A DNA stretch of 64,000 nucleotides from Leifsonia shinshuensis (GCF_031456835.1 NZ_JAVDVK010000001.1:372001-436000), one strand, 5' to 3'; shown: positions 1 to 9,211, counted from the stretch's first letter. Numbers and translations are program-made. The notes: generated from the sequence alone by a model not told the origin.

Positions 1-87
1 CTCCAGAGCGCCTGCACCCGAATGCGCGGACCTCACGATTCGGTGTCCGGAAATGACGTCGATGCATGCGTTTTCTGCGCGCCCCGA

Positions 88-116
88 GGTGTCCCGACGG
101 GACGTGTCGGGACACC
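88..116. repeat. 11-bp inverted repeat, possible terminator
   Basis: GGTGTCCCGAC (88-98) and GTCGGGACACC (106-116) are perfect inverted arms around a 7-nt loop. It lies about 40 nt beyond the stop of the minus-strand gene 155-472, so it could end transcription of that strand, but there is no T tract on either side. The remaining bases 1-154 show no gene. Confidence 0.4.
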
Positions 117-154
117 GCACTGGCGCACGCGCCGCCGGAGGCGGTGCGCCCGCC

Positions 155-472
155 TCAGAGGCTGATCTGCCAGAGGTACTCGCGGCCGTCCGGTGGGAAC
201 CACCGCACGACCAGCACGGTGTCGCGCGACGGGTGCGGACCGGTCACGCTGGCCCGGACCGACCCGCCCGGTGGAACGGTGGCGGGGATGCTCACCCGCA
301 GCCGGGACTCGCCGGCGATGCTCACGGTGACGCCGCGCAGGGTCTCGCGGCCGGTGTTCACGATCCGGTAGTGCGGTGCGGTTGTGCGGTCGACGCTCCA
401 CGGGACGGGGTAGGCGAGACGGCGGGGACGGACGGCGGGGGAGGGGGCGCGGAGGAGCCGGAGAGGATTCAT
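155..472 (-). CDS. Hypothetical protein, small beta-rich domain (105 aa)
   Basis: I do not recognise a named family. The protein has a basic N-terminus followed by alternating hydrophobic/polar strands (RIVNTGRETLRGVTVSIAG, VPPGGSVRASVTG, TVLVVRWFPPDGREYLWQ) that look like a small immunoglobulin-like or CARDB-like beta sandwich; this is inference from pattern only. There is no signal peptide. A TACTTT box sits 6 nt before the ATG, which fits a leaderless transcript of its own. The gene follows the Wzt/Wzm-like exporter on the same strand with a 133-bp gap, so an envelope-related role is possible but unsupported. Confidence 0.6.
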   Translation of the reverse strand: MNPLRLLRAPSPAVRPRRLAYPVPWSVDRTTAPHYRIVNTGRETLRGVTVSIAGESRLRVSIPATVPPGGSVRASVTGPHPSRDTVLVVRWFPPDGREYLWQISL

Positions 473-478
473 GGCTCG

Positions 479-484
479 AAAGTA
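479..484 (-). promoter_or_regulatory. -10 box TACTTT, leaderless start
   Basis: TACTTT on the minus strand is followed by 6 nt and then the ATG at 472. This places the transcription start at or next to the start codon. Confidence 0.5.
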
Positions 485-605
485 ACGACCCCCTCCGACG
501 CTCGAGGCCCGGAATCGGGCACGAATGCCCCTTCTGGGGAGAACTCGCCGAACTATTTTCTGTGGACGATTTCTCGTCGCGTCACCGGCCGCAGAACGGG
601 TGGGG

Positions 606-1340
606 TCAGGTGCCGTAGTCGGCGTTGTACAGAGCGAGGACCTCGTCGATCGGACCGTCGAGAACGAGGGCGCCCTTGTCGAGGTACAGCCCGCGCTCGC
701 AGAAGCGTCGCAGGTCCTTCTCGTTGTGCGAGACGAAGAACAGGGTCCGGCCTCCGGCCAGCAGCTCCTCGATGCGGCGGTAGCACTTCTCGCGGAACCC
801 GCGGTCGCCGACCGCGAGCACCTCGTCCACCAGCAACACGGGCTCCTCGAGCTGCGCGATGACGGAGAAGGCGATGCGCACCTTCATCCCGCTCGAGAGG
901 TGCTTGTAGGGGGTGTCGACGAAGTCCTCGATCTCGGCGAAGCCGATGATCTCGTCGAAGCGCTCGTCGATCTGCGACCGCGACATCCCGTGCAGTCCCG
1001 CCGTCAGATACACGTTGTCGCGCACGGTGAGGTCGTCGACGAAACCGCCGGTGATCTCGATCAGCGGCGCGACGCCGTCCGTCACGCGCACCGTGCCCTC
1101 ATCGGGCAGCATGACGCCGGCGACGAGCTTCAGCAGCGTCGACTTTCCCTGGCCGTTGCGGCCGACGACGCCGATGGCCTCACCGGGCTGGACATGGAAG
1201 CTGACGTTGCGGAGCGCCCAGAAGTCGTCGGGACGCGCGCGCCGCTGCTTCGACGAGAAGAGGTCCTTGAATGTGCGCCGGGCGCCCCGGTTGCGGCGGA
1301 ACCGGACGCCGAGGCGGTCGACCGCGATGACGGGTGCCAC
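606..1340 (-). CDS. ABC transporter ATPase, Wzt/TagH-like polysaccharide exporter subunit
   Basis: Powers export of a cell-surface polysaccharide or teichoic-acid-type polymer across the membrane together with the permease encoded just before it. Visible motifs are Walker A GRNGQGKST (residues 60-68), signature LSSGMKVR (148-155), Walker B VLLVDEVLAVGD (168-179) and an H-loop histidine near residue 205. The GDRGFREKC segment after Walker B and the EIxxGF stretch near residue 95 are typical of the Wzt/TagH branch. At 244 aa it lacks the C-terminal carbohydrate-binding domain of long Wzt proteins. The start ATG directly abuts the permease stop (1341), so the two are one operon. Confidence 0.9.
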   Translation of the reverse strand: MAPVIAVDRLGVRFRRNRGARRTFKDLFSSKQRRARPDDFWALRNVSFHVQPGEAIGVVGRNGQGKSTLLKLVAGVMLPDEGTVRVTDGVAPLIEITGGFVDDLTVRDNVYLTAGLHGMSRSQIDERFDEIIGFAEIEDFVDTPYKHLSSGMKVRIAFSVIAQLEEPVLLVDEVLAVGDRGFREKCYRRIEELLAGGRTLFFVSHNEKDLRRFCERGLYLDKGALVLDGPIDEVLALYNADYGT

Positions 1341-2225
1341 TCAGATCTCCTTCAGGATGTCGCGCTCGAAGCGCTTGAACACGCCCCAGCCGATCGCCAG
1401 CAGCACGAGCGACATCGCCGCGCTGACCCCGACGAGGAACCAGTCCAGCTCCTCGGGGAAGAATGCGGCGCGATACAGGCTGAAGATGCCGGTCAGCGGG
1501 TTGAACGCCGACCAGAAGTGCAGCGAGAAGAGCACGTCGGTCTGCGCTCCGGGATGCGTGGCGAGGTACGCGGCGCAGTGCTTGGCCGCCACGCCCGCGC
1601 CGCAGCCGCCGGGCAGGTCGCGCGCGCTGTAGATGATCGGGGACGCGTAGAAGAGGAAGCGCAGCGCGAGCTTCACCGCGCGCTCCAGGTCGCGGTAGAA
1701 GACCACGAGGGGCGCGACGATGAGGCCGACGCCGACGGTGAGCACCGTCTGGATGAGGATGGCCAGCGGGAACAGCAGCGCCTCGACGTTCAGCCGCGCT
1801 CCGGTGAAGATCGCGAAGACGGCGAGCACCGGCAGCGACAGCAGGAACTCGATCCCCTTGGAGGCGGCGATCCGGTTCACCCAGATCGTGCGCGGGATCA
1901 TCGTCGAGCGGATGAGCTTCGCCTCGCGGATGAAGGCACGCGTGCTGTCCGAGACCGCCCCGTTGAACCACATCCACGGCAGCAGGGCCGCCAGCAGGAA
2001 GACGATGTACGGGTTCTCACCGACCGTGCGGTGGAAGATCACCGTGAAGACGAACCAGTAGATCAGGCTCATCACCAGCGGGTCGAGGATTGACCACAGA
2101 TATCCGAGGGCGCTGGTGGAGTAGCGGACGCTGAGGTCCCGCTTGGTCAGCAGCCAGAGGGAGTGCCGGTAGCGCGTGAAGCGCGAGCGCTGCGCAGGGC
2201 GCACTTCAGTCGGGGTACTGGTCAC
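1341..2225 (-). CDS. ABC-2 permease, Wzm/TagG-like polysaccharide exporter subunit
   Basis: Membrane channel of the exporter whose ATPase is encoded immediately downstream. The 294-aa protein has about six hydrophobic segments (for example LWSILDPLVMSLIYWFVFTVI near residue 45 and the C-terminal LVGVSAAMSLVLLAIGWGVF) and the FNGAVSDSTRAFIREAKLIRS region common to the ABC-2 family. The loop GCGAGVAAKHCAAYLATHPG (around residues 205-230) carries two cysteines in what should be an external loop. The chosen GTG start lies 8 nt after a TACGAT box, fitting a leaderless mRNA. A 10-bp hairpin separates it from the nucleotidyltransferase gene upstream. Confidence 0.88.
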   Translation of the reverse strand: MTSTPTEVRPAQRSRFTRYRHSLWLLTKRDLSVRYSTSALGYLWSILDPLVMSLIYWFVFTVIFHRTVGENPYIVFLLAALLPWMWFNGAVSDSTRAFIREAKLIRSTMIPRTIWVNRIAASKGIEFLLSLPVLAVFAIFTGARLNVEALLFPLAILIQTVLTVGVGLIVAPLVVFYRDLERAVKLALRFLFYASPIIYSARDLPGGCGAGVAAKHCAAYLATHPGAQTDVLFSLHFWSAFNPLTGIFSLYRAAFFPEELDWFLVGVSAAMSLVLLAIGWGVFKRFERDILKEI

Positions 2226-2233
2226 GAGAACCC

Positions 2234-2239
2234 ATCGTA
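2234..2239 (-). promoter_or_regulatory. -10 box TACGAT for exporter operon
   Basis: TACGAT on the minus strand precedes the GTG start at 2225 by 8 nt, so the wzm/wzt-type pair probably has its own near-leaderless promoter. Confidence 0.45.
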
Positions 2240-2248
2240 TTGATCGAA

Positions 2249-2270
2249 GCTGCGTGAGGGCTCACGCAGC
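2249..2270. terminator. 10-bp hairpin between nucleotidyltransferase and permease genes
   Basis: GCTGCGTGAG and CTCACGCAGC form a perfect stem with two bases between them. It lies 5 nt past the stop of the minus-strand gene 2276-2968. The following bases are only mildly T-rich, so it may be a weak or factor-assisted terminator. Confidence 0.45.
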
Positions 2271-2275
2271 GTCGA

Positions 2276-2968
2276 CTACACGAAAAGATTCGCGCGCTCC
2301 AGGTCCTCCTGGAAGTCGACCTCGACGGCGTACAGGTCGGAGATGTCGACCGGCTCGGCCAGCAGGTGGTCCTGCTCGATCGCGAGCTCGATGCCGCGCT
2401 CGAAGTAGTCCTGGTCGCCGACGCGCTGCAGCTGACGCAGCAGCGTGGCCTTGTCGGCCGACGAGATGTAGTTGATGCCGACCGCCTCGCCGAGACCGTT
2501 CTTGACGGTCTTGGACAGCTCCTGGATGTAGCCCTCGGGACCGGTCGTGTACTTGACCTCCTCGTCGGCGACGGAGGAGGTGTTGACCGTGACGAAGGTC
2601 TGGTCGCGGGCCACCATGGCCGCGCCGCGCACGAGGACGGCCGGGTCGAAGACTACGTCGCCGTTCATCCAGAGCACGCCGCCGGGGCCGGACGCCTGGA
2701 GGGCGCGCATGAGGCTCTTGGAGGTGTTGGTCTGGTCGTACTGCTCGTTGTAGACGAACTGGGCGTCGGGGAACGCCTCGATGATGTGCTCCAGCTTGTA
2801 GCCGACGACGATGGTCACCTGCACGTCTTTGCCGAAGGCGGCGTGGATGTTGTCGAACTGCTGCTGCATGATCGTGCGGCCGTCGCTCAGCTCGGTCAGC
2901 GGCTTGGGAAGGCTCCGTCCGAGCCGGCTTCCCATGCCGGCCGCCAGAATCACTACCTGGGTCGTCAC
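2276..2968 (-). CDS. Sugar-phosphate nucleotidyltransferase family protein
   Basis: Likely activates a sugar or small phospho-compound by transferring a nucleotidyl group. The N-terminus VVILAAGMGSRLG followed by PKPL (residues 5-24) is the NTP-binding signature of this family, and WMNGDVVFD supplies the metal-binding aspartate. At about 230 aa it is a single catalytic domain without the hexapeptide C-terminal domain of GlmU/RmlA-type enzymes, closer to LicC-like cytidylyltransferases. Start choice: the minus strand reads AAGGAG, then 6 nt, then GTG at 2968; the in-frame ATG at 2974 directly abuts the AAGGAG and the one at 3007 has no ribosome site. Its position before the exporter suggests it makes a precursor for the exported polymer. 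Confidence 0.8.
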   Translation of the reverse strand: MTTQVVILAAGMGSRLGRSLPKPLTELSDGRTIMQQQFDNIHAAFGKDVQVTIVVGYKLEHIIEAFPDAQFVYNEQYDQTNTSKSLMRALQASGPGGVLWMNGDVVFDPAVLVRGAAMVARDQTFVTVNTSSVADEEVKYTTGPEGYIQELSKTVKNGLGEAVGINYISSADKATLLRQLQRVGDQDYFERGIELAIEQDHLLAEPVDISDLYAVEVDFQEDLERANLFV

Positions 2969-3210
2969 AATCATCTCCTTGGGTCTGCGGGCCCGGGAAT
3001 GGTTCACCCAGGATTAATCCGCGTGTGGGGCGATCGACACGCGTCGTACCGATTTCCCCCGAATGCTGCCCCAGACTACCGGGGGCCCCTGTCGGGGGGC
3101 AGGGGTTGACGGATGTCGTTGTTGTGTCGTTATGTTCCTCACAGGACATTCGGAGGCGCCGCCGCGCGCCGCGGATGACGCCGGGGGGTTCGCGCCGATC
3201 CAGGTCTTGG

Positions 3211-3216
3211 TACGTT
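3211..3216 (+). promoter_or_regulatory. -10 box TACGTT, leaderless GTG at 3223
   Basis: TACGTT is followed by 6 nt and GTG, the spacing seen at many other starts here. It supports 3223 rather than the ATG at 3313 as the start of the ABC ATPase gene. Confidence 0.45.
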
Positions 3217-3222
3217 AGCGGG

Positions 3223-4296
3223 GTGAGTTCCGAGCACGCCCGTCCCCAGATCACCGAGCCCGCCGAGGATCGGGAGCAGGGAGCGGAGCCGGACCCGCAG
3301 AGGGGGGAGACCATGGCGGAGGCTGCCGAGCCGACGGCCGCGCAGATCGAGGCGGAGGCGGCGCCGCCGCCGCGCCCTGCGCAGAAGCGAGCGCCCGCGA
3401 AGACGGCTGCGGCCGCCGCGGGCACCAGTACTCGCGCGCCGCGCAAGCGGACGACGACGGCCAAGCCGCGGCAGACCACGCGGGCCACTTCCGAGCCCCG
3501 GGCGACCGAAGCGCCGGCTCCCGTGGTCGACACCCGCCCGACCGTGCTGTCGCTGGGCGGCCTGCACAAGCGCTACGGCGACACGGTCGCGGTCGACGGA
3601 GTGAGCCTGGAGATCAAGGAAGGCTCCTTCTACGGGATCGTCGGCCCCAACGGCGCCGGAAAGACCACGACGCTGTCGATCGTCACGGGCCTGCTCCGAC
3701 CGGACGCGGGCCGCGTGATCGTGCACGGCGTCGACGTGTGGGCCGAGCCGGTGCGCGCCAAGCACATCATCGGCGTTCTCCCGGACAAGCTGCGGCTCTT
3801 CGACCGCCTCACCGGCGCGCAGTTCCTGCGGTACGCCGGCACGCTGCGCGGCCTGAGCGCGAAGACGGTTCGCGCGCGCACCGCCGACCTCGCCGCCGCC
3901 TTCGGCATCGAGGACGCCCTCGACCGCCTCGTGGCCGACTACTCCGCCGGCATGACGAAGAAGATCGCGCTCGCCGCGGCCATGATCCACTCGCCGCGCC
4001 TGCTGGTGCTCGACGAGCCGTTCGAGTCGGTCGACCCGGTCTCCGCCGCGAACATCATCGACATCCTGCAGCGCTACACCGCCGCGGGCGGCACGGTCGT
4101 CGTGTCCAGCCACGGCATGGACATGATCCAGCGCGTCTGCGACAGCGTCGCGATCATCGTGCGCGGACAGGTTCTCGCCTCCGGCACGATCGACGAGGTG
4201 CGCGGCGAGCAGACGCTCGAGGAGCGGTTCGTGGAGCTGGCCGGCGGCCGGAAGGCAGCGGAAGGCATGGAGTGGTTGCACAGTTTCTCGGACTGA
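3223..4296 (+). CDS. ABC transporter ATPase with long basic N-terminal tail
   Basis: ATPase subunit for the large permease encoded next. Walker A GPNGAGKTT lies at residues 141-149, the signature region is YSAGMTKKIALAAAM (near 240) and Walker B RLLVLDEPF (near 260-268). The signature is YSAGM rather than LSGGQ, as in several Gram-positive exporter ATPases. Residues 1-105 are low complexity, rich in Ala, Pro, Lys, Arg and Thr, and are not part of the ABC fold. Two starts are possible: leaderless GTG at 3223 after TACGTT, or ATG at 3313 after a GGGGGGAG stretch; the latter would drop 30 residues of the tail. The 3' end overlaps the permease gene by 25 nt. Confidence 0.85.
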   Translation: MSSEHARPQITEPAEDREQGAEPDPQRGETMAEAAEPTAAQIEAEAAPPPRPAQKRAPAKTAAAAAGTSTRAPRKRTTTAKPRQTTRATSEPRATEAPAPVVDTRPTVLSLGGLHKRYGDTVAVDGVSLEIKEGSFYGIVGPNGAGKTTTLSIVTGLLRPDAGRVIVHGVDVWAEPVRAKHIIGVLPDKLRLFDRLTGAQFLRYAGTLRGLSAKTVRARTADLAAAFGIEDALDRLVADYSAGMTKKIALAAAMIHSPRLLVLDEPFESVDPVSAANIIDILQRYTAAGGTVVVSSHGMDMIQRVCDSVAIIVRGQVLASGTIDEVRGEQTLEERFVELAGGRKAAEGMEWLHSFSD

Positions 4297-5849
4297 AGCT
4301 CCGGATCATGGGCAACGCCTTCCGGCGCTCGCCCTGGCAGGTGTTCGGCCTGGTCATCGGGCTGCTCTACGGAGGCTTCATCACGGTCATCGTGGTGGGC
4401 TCGCTCGTCGCCGCCCGGGTGGTGGACGACGCGTCCGCGACGCACAGCGTGATCGTCGTCATCGGGTCGGTCGTCGTCGCCGGCTTCGCGCTGCTCCCTC
4501 TGCTCTTCGGTGTCGACGACACGCTCGATCCGCGGGAGTTCTCGCTGTTCGGCATCCCGAACCGGACGCTCGCGACCGGACTCCTGCTCGCGGGCCTGAT
4601 CGGCATCCCGTCGCTCGTGCTCATCGTGTGCAGTGCGGCGACCGTCGTGACCTGGTCGCAGAATCCCGGGACCGTCCTGGTCGCCCTCGTCTCCGCGGTC
4701 GTGGTCGTGCTGACCTGCGTGCTGGCCTCCCGGGTGACGACCGCCATCGCTCACTCGCTCCTGAACACCCGCCGGTCGCGTGAAGCGGGCGGGGTCATCG
4801 GCATCCTGCTGCTCGTGCTCATCGCCCCCGTTCTGCTGCTCCTGGTGACCGTCGACTGGGGCCGTGACGGCCTCGGCGCCCTCGGCGGCTTCGCCCGCTG
4901 GCTGGCGTGGACGCCGCTCGGCGCCGCCTGGTCGGCGCCCGGCGCCGCGGCGCAGGGGGCCTGGGGCACCGCGATGCTGCAGCTGCTCATCGCGCTGGCG
5001 ACCCTCGCCCTGCTCTGGCTGGCGTGGACGGCCCTGGTCGCCCGCGTCGTCGCCTCGCCGGAACGCGAGGCCCGGTCGAAGGCGTACCACGGCCTCGGCT
5101 GGTTCGACCGCCTGCCGGGCGGGCCGACCGCCGCGATCGCCGCGCGCTCGATGACCTACTGGGGCCGGGATGCGCGCTACTGGGTGTCGATCGTGCTCAT
5201 CCCGGTGATCCCCGTCCTGGTGATCGTCGCCCTCGCCGTCGCCGGGCTGCCGTCGCACTTCGTGGCGCTGGTACCGCTGCCGCTGGTCTGCCTGTTCCTC
5301 GGGTGGAGCATCCACAACGATCTCGCGTTCGACAGCACCGCGATCTGGCTGCACCTCGTCTCCGGCACGCGGGGCATCTCGGACCGCGCGGGCCGCATGT
5401 TCCCGCCCGTGGTCGTCGGCATCCCGGTGCTCATCGTCGGGTCGATCGCCACCACGATCGTCTTCGGCGACTGGGCCGTGCTGCCCGCCGTCGCAGCTCT
5501 CAGCGGCGCGATCCTGGTGATCGGCCTCGGGCTCTCCAGCATCTCGTCGGCGCTGTTCCCCTATCCCGCGACGAAGCCGGGGGACAGCGCGTTCACGCAG
5601 CCGCAGACCTCCGGCGCCTCCGCCGCGGTGGTCCAGTCGCTGAGCTTCTTCGCCATCCTGATCCTCGCCTCGCCGGTGCTGGTGTTCCTCGTGCTGGGGC
5701 TGACGGTGAACCCTTTCTGGCTCGGCATCGCCCCTGTGGTCGCGGTGCTGATCGGGTTCGGGACGCTGTTCTTCGGGCTGTGGCTCGGCGGCCGCGTGTT
5801 CGACCGCCGCGGGCCGGAGCTCATGGCGTTCGCCAACCGCAACGACTGA
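4272..5849 (+). CDS. ABC transporter permease, large multi-span (525 aa)
   Basis: Membrane partner of the ATPase just upstream, substrate unknown. About ten to twelve hydrophobic segments are visible, starting with VFGLVIGLLYGGFITVIVVG and ending with ALLFGFGTLFFGLWLGG-like repeats near the C-terminus. The layout resembles the large bacitracin/exporter-type permeases of actinobacteria annotated only as transporters. The GTG at 4272 is preceded by GGAAGG with 6-nt spacing and lies inside the end of the ATPase gene, giving a 25-nt overlap and translational coupling; ATG at 4308 is an alternative. Confidence 0.8.
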   Translation: MVAQFLGLKLRIMGNAFRRSPWQVFGLVIGLLYGGFITVIVVGSLVAARVVDDASATHSVIVVIGSVVVAGFALLPLLFGVDDTLDPREFSLFGIPNRTLATGLLLAGLIGIPSLVLIVCSAATVVTWSQNPGTVLVALVSAVVVVLTCVLASRVTTAIAHSLLNTRRSREAGGVIGILLLVLIAPVLLLLVTVDWGRDGLGALGGFARWLAWTPLGAAWSAPGAAAQGAWGTAMLQLLIALATLALLWLAWTALVARVVASPEREARSKAYHGLGWFDRLPGGPTAAIAARSMTYWGRDARYWVSIVLIPVIPVLVIVALAVAGLPSHFVALVPLPLVCLFLGWSIHNDLAFDSTAIWLHLVSGTRGISDRAGRMFPPVVVGIPVLIVGSIATTIVFGDWAVLPAVAALSGAILVIGLGLSSISSALFPYPATKPGDSAFTQPQTSGASAAVVQSLSFFAILILASPVLVFLVLGLTVNPFWLGIAPVVAVLIGFGTLFFGLWLGGRVFDRRGPELMAFANRND

Positions 5850-5906
5850 GGCGGGTCCGCAGGGTTTCGGGTCCCGTCACCCCGGAGCGTTCGGACCTCG
5901 GGCGTC

Positions 5907-5912
5907 TACACT
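5907..5912 (+). promoter_or_regulatory. -10 box TACACT, leaderless ATG at 5919
   Basis: TACACT is followed by exactly 6 nt and the ATG of the DUF3039 gene. A GGAG lies only 3 nt from the ATG, too close to act as a normal ribosome site. Confidence 0.55.
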
Positions 5913-5918
5913 GGAGAC

Positions 5919-6197
5919 ATGAACGAAGCCAGCATCTCCGATCCCTTCGGCGAGCCCGGCGGCGGCGGTGCGACCACGCTCGATCGCGAGCTCGAGGAAC
6001 TCCTGCAGAACCAGGAGCCGGGCGATCACGAGCGCTTCTCGCACTACGTGAAGAAGGAGCAGATCCTGGAGTCCGCGATGACCGGCAAGCCGGTCAAGGC
6101 GCTCTGCGGCAAGATGTGGACGCCGAACCGCGACCCCGAGAAGTTCCCGGTCTGCCCGACCTGCCGCGAGATCTACGAGGGCCTGCAGGGCGACTGA
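5919..6197 (+). CDS. DUF3039 family protein (92 aa)
   Basis: Small acidic protein conserved in actinobacteria, function unknown. The N-terminal 20 residues are Gly/acidic and probably disordered. The conserved core is HERFSHYVKKEQILES (about 39-54) followed by ALCGKMWTP and FPVCPTCREIYE, where a Cys plus a CxxC pair and nearby His could bind zinc. The full length matches the family. It sits between an ABC operon and the convergent pncB gene, 28 bp from the latter's stop, and keeps company with murI/rph as in other actinobacteria. Confidence 0.85.
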   Translation: MNEASISDPFGEPGGGGATTLDRELEELLQNQEPGDHERFSHYVKKEQILESAMTGKPVKALCGKMWTPNRDPEKFPVCPTCREIYEGLQGD

Positions 6198-6224
6198 GCG
6201 CCGATCGCGGGCGGCCCCCGCTCG

Positions 6225-7544
6225 TCACTCGAAGATCGTCGGCAACACCGGGTCGCCGCGGCCCAGGCGGAACGCCTCATCCGGGAGCTCGCTCATGGCG
6301 AGTTCGCGGTGCTCGCGGGCGCGGCGCGTCCCCTCGACGCCGAGGTGCTCCAGATGCACCTCGCCGCGGGTGATCAGCGGCACGAGCAGGTCGCGACCGG
6401 TGTCGTCCGGGATGTCGCCCTTCTCGACGATGTGCACGACCTCCGCCACGGCGGTGCCGGCGGCGTCGTGGCGGCGCACCGGATGCTTCCTGCCCCCGAC
6501 GCTCGCCTTGCCGTCCGACTTCTTCGCCACCGGGATCCACTCGCCCGAGCTGCCGTGACTGCGGTGCGCCACCAGCTTGTAGACCATGCCGGACGCCGGA
6601 TTGCCCGAGCCGGTCACGACCGACGTCCCCACACCGTAGGAGTCGACGGGGGAGGCCGCGAGGGCCGCGATCGTGTACTCGTCGAGGTCGTTGGTGACGG
6701 TGATGCGCGTCTTCGTCGCCCCCAGGGAGTCGAGCTGCTCGCGCACCTGCTTCACCAGCTTCGGCAGGTCGCCCGAGTCGAGCCGCACGGCGCCGAGCTC
6801 GGGGCCGGCCACGCGCACGGCGGTCTCGATGGCCTTGGCGACGTCGAAGGTGTCGACCAGCAGCGTCGTGCCCGGGCCCAGCGCATCCACCTGCGCCCGG
6901 AACGCGGCCTCTTCGGAGTCGTGGAGCAGCGTGAAGGCGTGCGCGGCGGTGCCCATGGTGGGCACGCCCCAGGTGCGTCCGGCCTCGAGGTTGGAGGTGG
7001 CGGAGAACCCGGCGATGAAGGCGGCGCGCGCAGCAGCCACCGCGGAGCGCTCGTTCGCGCGGCGTGAGCCCATCTCGGCCAGCGGGCGCCCGCCCGCGGC
7101 CGCGACCATGCGCGCGGCCGCCGAGGCGACGGCGGAGTCGTAGTTGAACACGCTGAGCAGCAGGGTCTCGAGGATGACGCCCTCGGCGAAGGGCGCATCC
7201 ACGATGAAGAACGGGGAGCCCGGGAAGAACAGCTCGCCCTCGCGGTACCCGCGGATGGTGCCCGAGAAGCGGTAGTCGGCCAGCCAGTCGATGGTCTCGT
7301 CCCGCACGATCCGGTTGTCCCGCAGGAACTGCAGCTCGGCATCCCCGAAGCGGAACTGGTCGATCAGCTCCAGCAGCCGCCCGGTTCCGGCGAGCACGCC
7401 GTAGCGGCGCCCAGCCGGCAAGCGGCGGGTGAACGCCTCGAACACGCACTCGCGATCGTGCGTGCCGGCGAGGAGGGCGGCGTCGAGCATCGTCAGCTCG
7501 TAGCGGTCGGTGAGGAAGGCGGAGGACGTCGGTCTCTCGGTCAC
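6225..7544 (-). CDS. pncB: Nicotinate phosphoribosyltransferase
   Basis: Joins nicotinate to PRPP to make nicotinate mononucleotide, the entry step of the Preiss-Handler NAD salvage route. Family features: the N-terminal [15 protein letters not shown], the phosphoribosyl-binding region [24 protein letters not shown], and [27 protein letters not shown]. Length (439 aa) is normal. The start is the GTG at 7544, 7 nt after a TAGGCT box; longer in-frame extension into the murI promoter region is rejected. It is divergent from murI, an arrangement related to that in mycobacteria, where pncB also lies near murI, rph and clpS. Confidence 0.93.
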   Translation of the reverse strand: MTERPTSSAFLTDRYELTMLDAALLAGTHDRECVFEAFTRRLPAGRRYGVLAGTGRLLELIDQFRFGDAELQFLRDNRIVRDETIDWLADYRFSGTIRGYREGELFFPGSPFFIVDAPFAEGVILETLLLSVFNYDSAVASAAARMVAAAGGRPLAEMGSRRANERSAVAAARAAFIAGFSATSNLEAGRTWGVPTMGTAAHAFTLLHDSEEAAFRAQVDALGPGTTLLVDTFDVAKAIETAVRVAGPELGAVRLDSGDLPKLVKQVREQLDSLGATKTRITVTNDLDEYTIAALAASPVDSYGVGTSVVTGSGNPASGMVYKLVAHRSHGSSGEWIPVAKKSDGKASVGGRKHPVRRHDAAGTAVAEVVHIVEKGDIPDDTGRDLLVPLITRGEVHLEHLGVEGTRRAREHRELAMSELPDEAFRLGRGDPVLPTIFE

Positions 7545-7551
7545 GCCGCCC

Positions 7552-7603
7552 AGCCTACTCACGACCGCCGCAGCGGAGGCGGCGAGCGGACGGCGGGTAG
7601 GCT
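7552..7603. promoter_or_regulatory. Divergent promoters of pncB and murI (two TAGGCT boxes)
   Basis: Minus-strand TAGGCT at 7552-7557 lies 7 nt before the pncB GTG; plus-strand TAGGCT at 7598-7603 lies 8 nt before the murI GTG at 7612. Both genes are therefore likely leaderless, sharing about 40 bp of control region. Confidence 0.5.
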
Positions 7604-7611
7604 GGACTGCT

Positions 7612-8430
7612 GTGACGGATGCGCCGATTGGGATCTTCGACTCGGGTGTGGGCGGGTTGACCGTCGCCCGCGCCATCCGCGATCAGCTCCCCAACGAGTC
7701 GCTGCTCTACGTCGGCGACACGGCGCACTCGCCCTACGGGCCGAAGTCCATCGCGGACGTGCGCCGCTACTCGCTCGAGGTCATGGACTTCCTGGTCGAG
7801 CAGGGCGTCAAGCTCCTGGTGATCGCCTGCAACACCGCCTCGTCGGCCATGCTCCGGGATGCGCGCGAGCGCTACGACGTGCCCGTCATCGAGGTCATCC
7901 AGCCCGCCGTCCGCCGCGCCGTCGCCGCGACCCGCACCGGCCGCGTCGGCGTGATCGGCACGGTCGGCACCATCGCCTCCCGTGCCTACGAGGACGCCTT
8001 CGCGGCAGCACCGACGCTGCAGCTCTTCACGCAGGCGTGCCCCCGGTTCGTCGAGTTCGTGGAGGCCGGCATCACCTCCGGCGAGGAGGTGCTGCGCGTG
8101 ACCGCCGAGTACCTGCGCCCGCTGCGCGACGCGGACGTCGACACGCTCGTGCTCGGCTGCACCCACTACCCGTTCCTGAAGGGCGCCATCTCCTACGTCA
8201 TGGGCGAGGGCGTCTCGCTGGTCTCCAGCGACACGGAGACCGCGAAGGACGTCTACCGCACGCTCGTGGGCCAGGGACTCGAGCGGCGCTCGCCGCTGCC
8301 CCCCACCATCCGGTACGAGGCCACCGGCTCCGACGCCGACACCTTCCTGCGCCTGGCGCACCGCTTCATCGGCCCCGAGGTCTCGCGGGTCGACCTGGTG
8401 CAGACCGGCGTCATCGACCTGCCCCTGTAG
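7612..8430 (+). CDS. murI: Glutamate racemase
   Basis: Interconverts L- and D-glutamate in the cytoplasm to supply D-Glu for peptidoglycan. The N-terminal [16 protein letters not shown], the first catalytic cysteine in VIACNTASS (Cys73) and the second in LGCTHYPF (Cys183) are all present. The 272-aa length is typical. GTG at 7612 is chosen because it follows TAGGCT by 8 nt and gives the expected N-terminus; an upstream in-frame extension runs across the promoter. rph starts 31 nt downstream, so murI-rph-rdgB probably form an operon. Confidence 0.95.
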   Translation: MTDAPIGIFDSGVGGLTVARAIRDQLPNESLLYVGDTAHSPYGPKSIADVRRYSLEVMDFLVEQGVKLLVIACNTASSAMLRDARERYDVPVIEVIQPAVRRAVAATRTGRVGVIGTVGTIASRAYEDAFAAAPTLQLFTQACPRFVEFVEAGITSGEEVLRVTAEYLRPLRDADVDTLVLGCTHYPFLKGAISYVMGEGVSLVSSDTETAKDVYRTLVGQGLERRSPLPPTIRYEATGSDADTFLRLAHRFIGPEVSRVDLVQTGVIDLPL

Positions 8431-8461
8431 AGCAACCGTCCCCCGATCCGAGGAGATCCCC

Positions 8462-9211
8462 GTGACCGACATCACCCGCGCCGACGGGCGCACCCCCGAC
8501 CAGCTCCGGCCGGTCACCATCGAGCGGGGCTGGAGCCGTCAGGCCGAGGGCTCCGCGCTGATCTCGTTCGGCAACACGCGGGTGCTGTGCACGGCATCCT
8601 TCACGAACGGCGTCCCGCGCTGGATGGCCGGAAAGGGCCGCGGCTGGGTCACCGCCGAGTACGCCATGCTTCCCCGGTCGACCAACGAGCGGATGGACCG
8701 CGAGTCCGTGAAGGGACGCGTCGGCGGCCGCACGCACGAGATCAGCCGACTGGTCGGCCGGAGCCTCCGCGCCGTCGTCGACATGAAGGCGCTGGGCGAG
8801 AACACGATCGTGCTCGACTGCGACGTGCTGCAGGCCGACGGCGGGACGCGCACCGCCGCGATCACCGGCGCCTACGTGGCGCTCGCCGAGGCCCTGGAGT
8901 GGGGTCGCGAGCACCGCTTCATCGGTCAGAAGGCGACGCCGCTCATCGACTCCGTCTCGGCCGTCTCGGTCGGCATCATCGACGGCACGCCGATGCTCGA
9001 CCTCGCCTACGTGGAGGACGTGCGCGCCGAGACCGACATGAACGTCGTCGTCACCGGCCGCGGGCTGTTCGTGGAGGTGCAGGGCACCGCCGAGGGCGCG
9101 CCCTTCGACCGTCGTGAACTCAACGACCTGCTCGACCTCGCCCTCGCCGGGACCACCGAGCTCGCGGGCATCCAGTCGGCCGCACTGACGCCGGCCGTCG
9201 CGGAGGCGTGA
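8462..9211 (+). CDS. rph: Ribonuclease PH
   Basis: Phosphorolytic 3'-5' exoribonuclease that trims tRNA 3' ends and other structured RNAs. The family core is clear: [32 protein letters not shown] at the N-terminus, then [19 protein letters not shown] and [20 protein letters not shown]. Length 249 aa is normal. GTG at 8462 follows AGGAG with a 6-7 nt gap. The stop TGA overlaps the GTG start of rdgB by 4 nt, so the two are translationally coupled. Confidence 0.96.
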   Translation: MTDITRADGRTPDQLRPVTIERGWSRQAEGSALISFGNTRVLCTASFTNGVPRWMAGKGRGWVTAEYAMLPRSTNERMDRESVKGRVGGRTHEISRLVGRSLRAVVDMKALGENTIVLDCDVLQADGGTRTAAITGAYVALAEALEWGREHRFIGQKATPLIDSVSAVSVGIIDGTPMLDLAYVEDVRAETDMNVVVTGRGLFVEVQGTAEGAPFDRRELNDLLDLALAGTTELAGIQSAALTPAVAEA

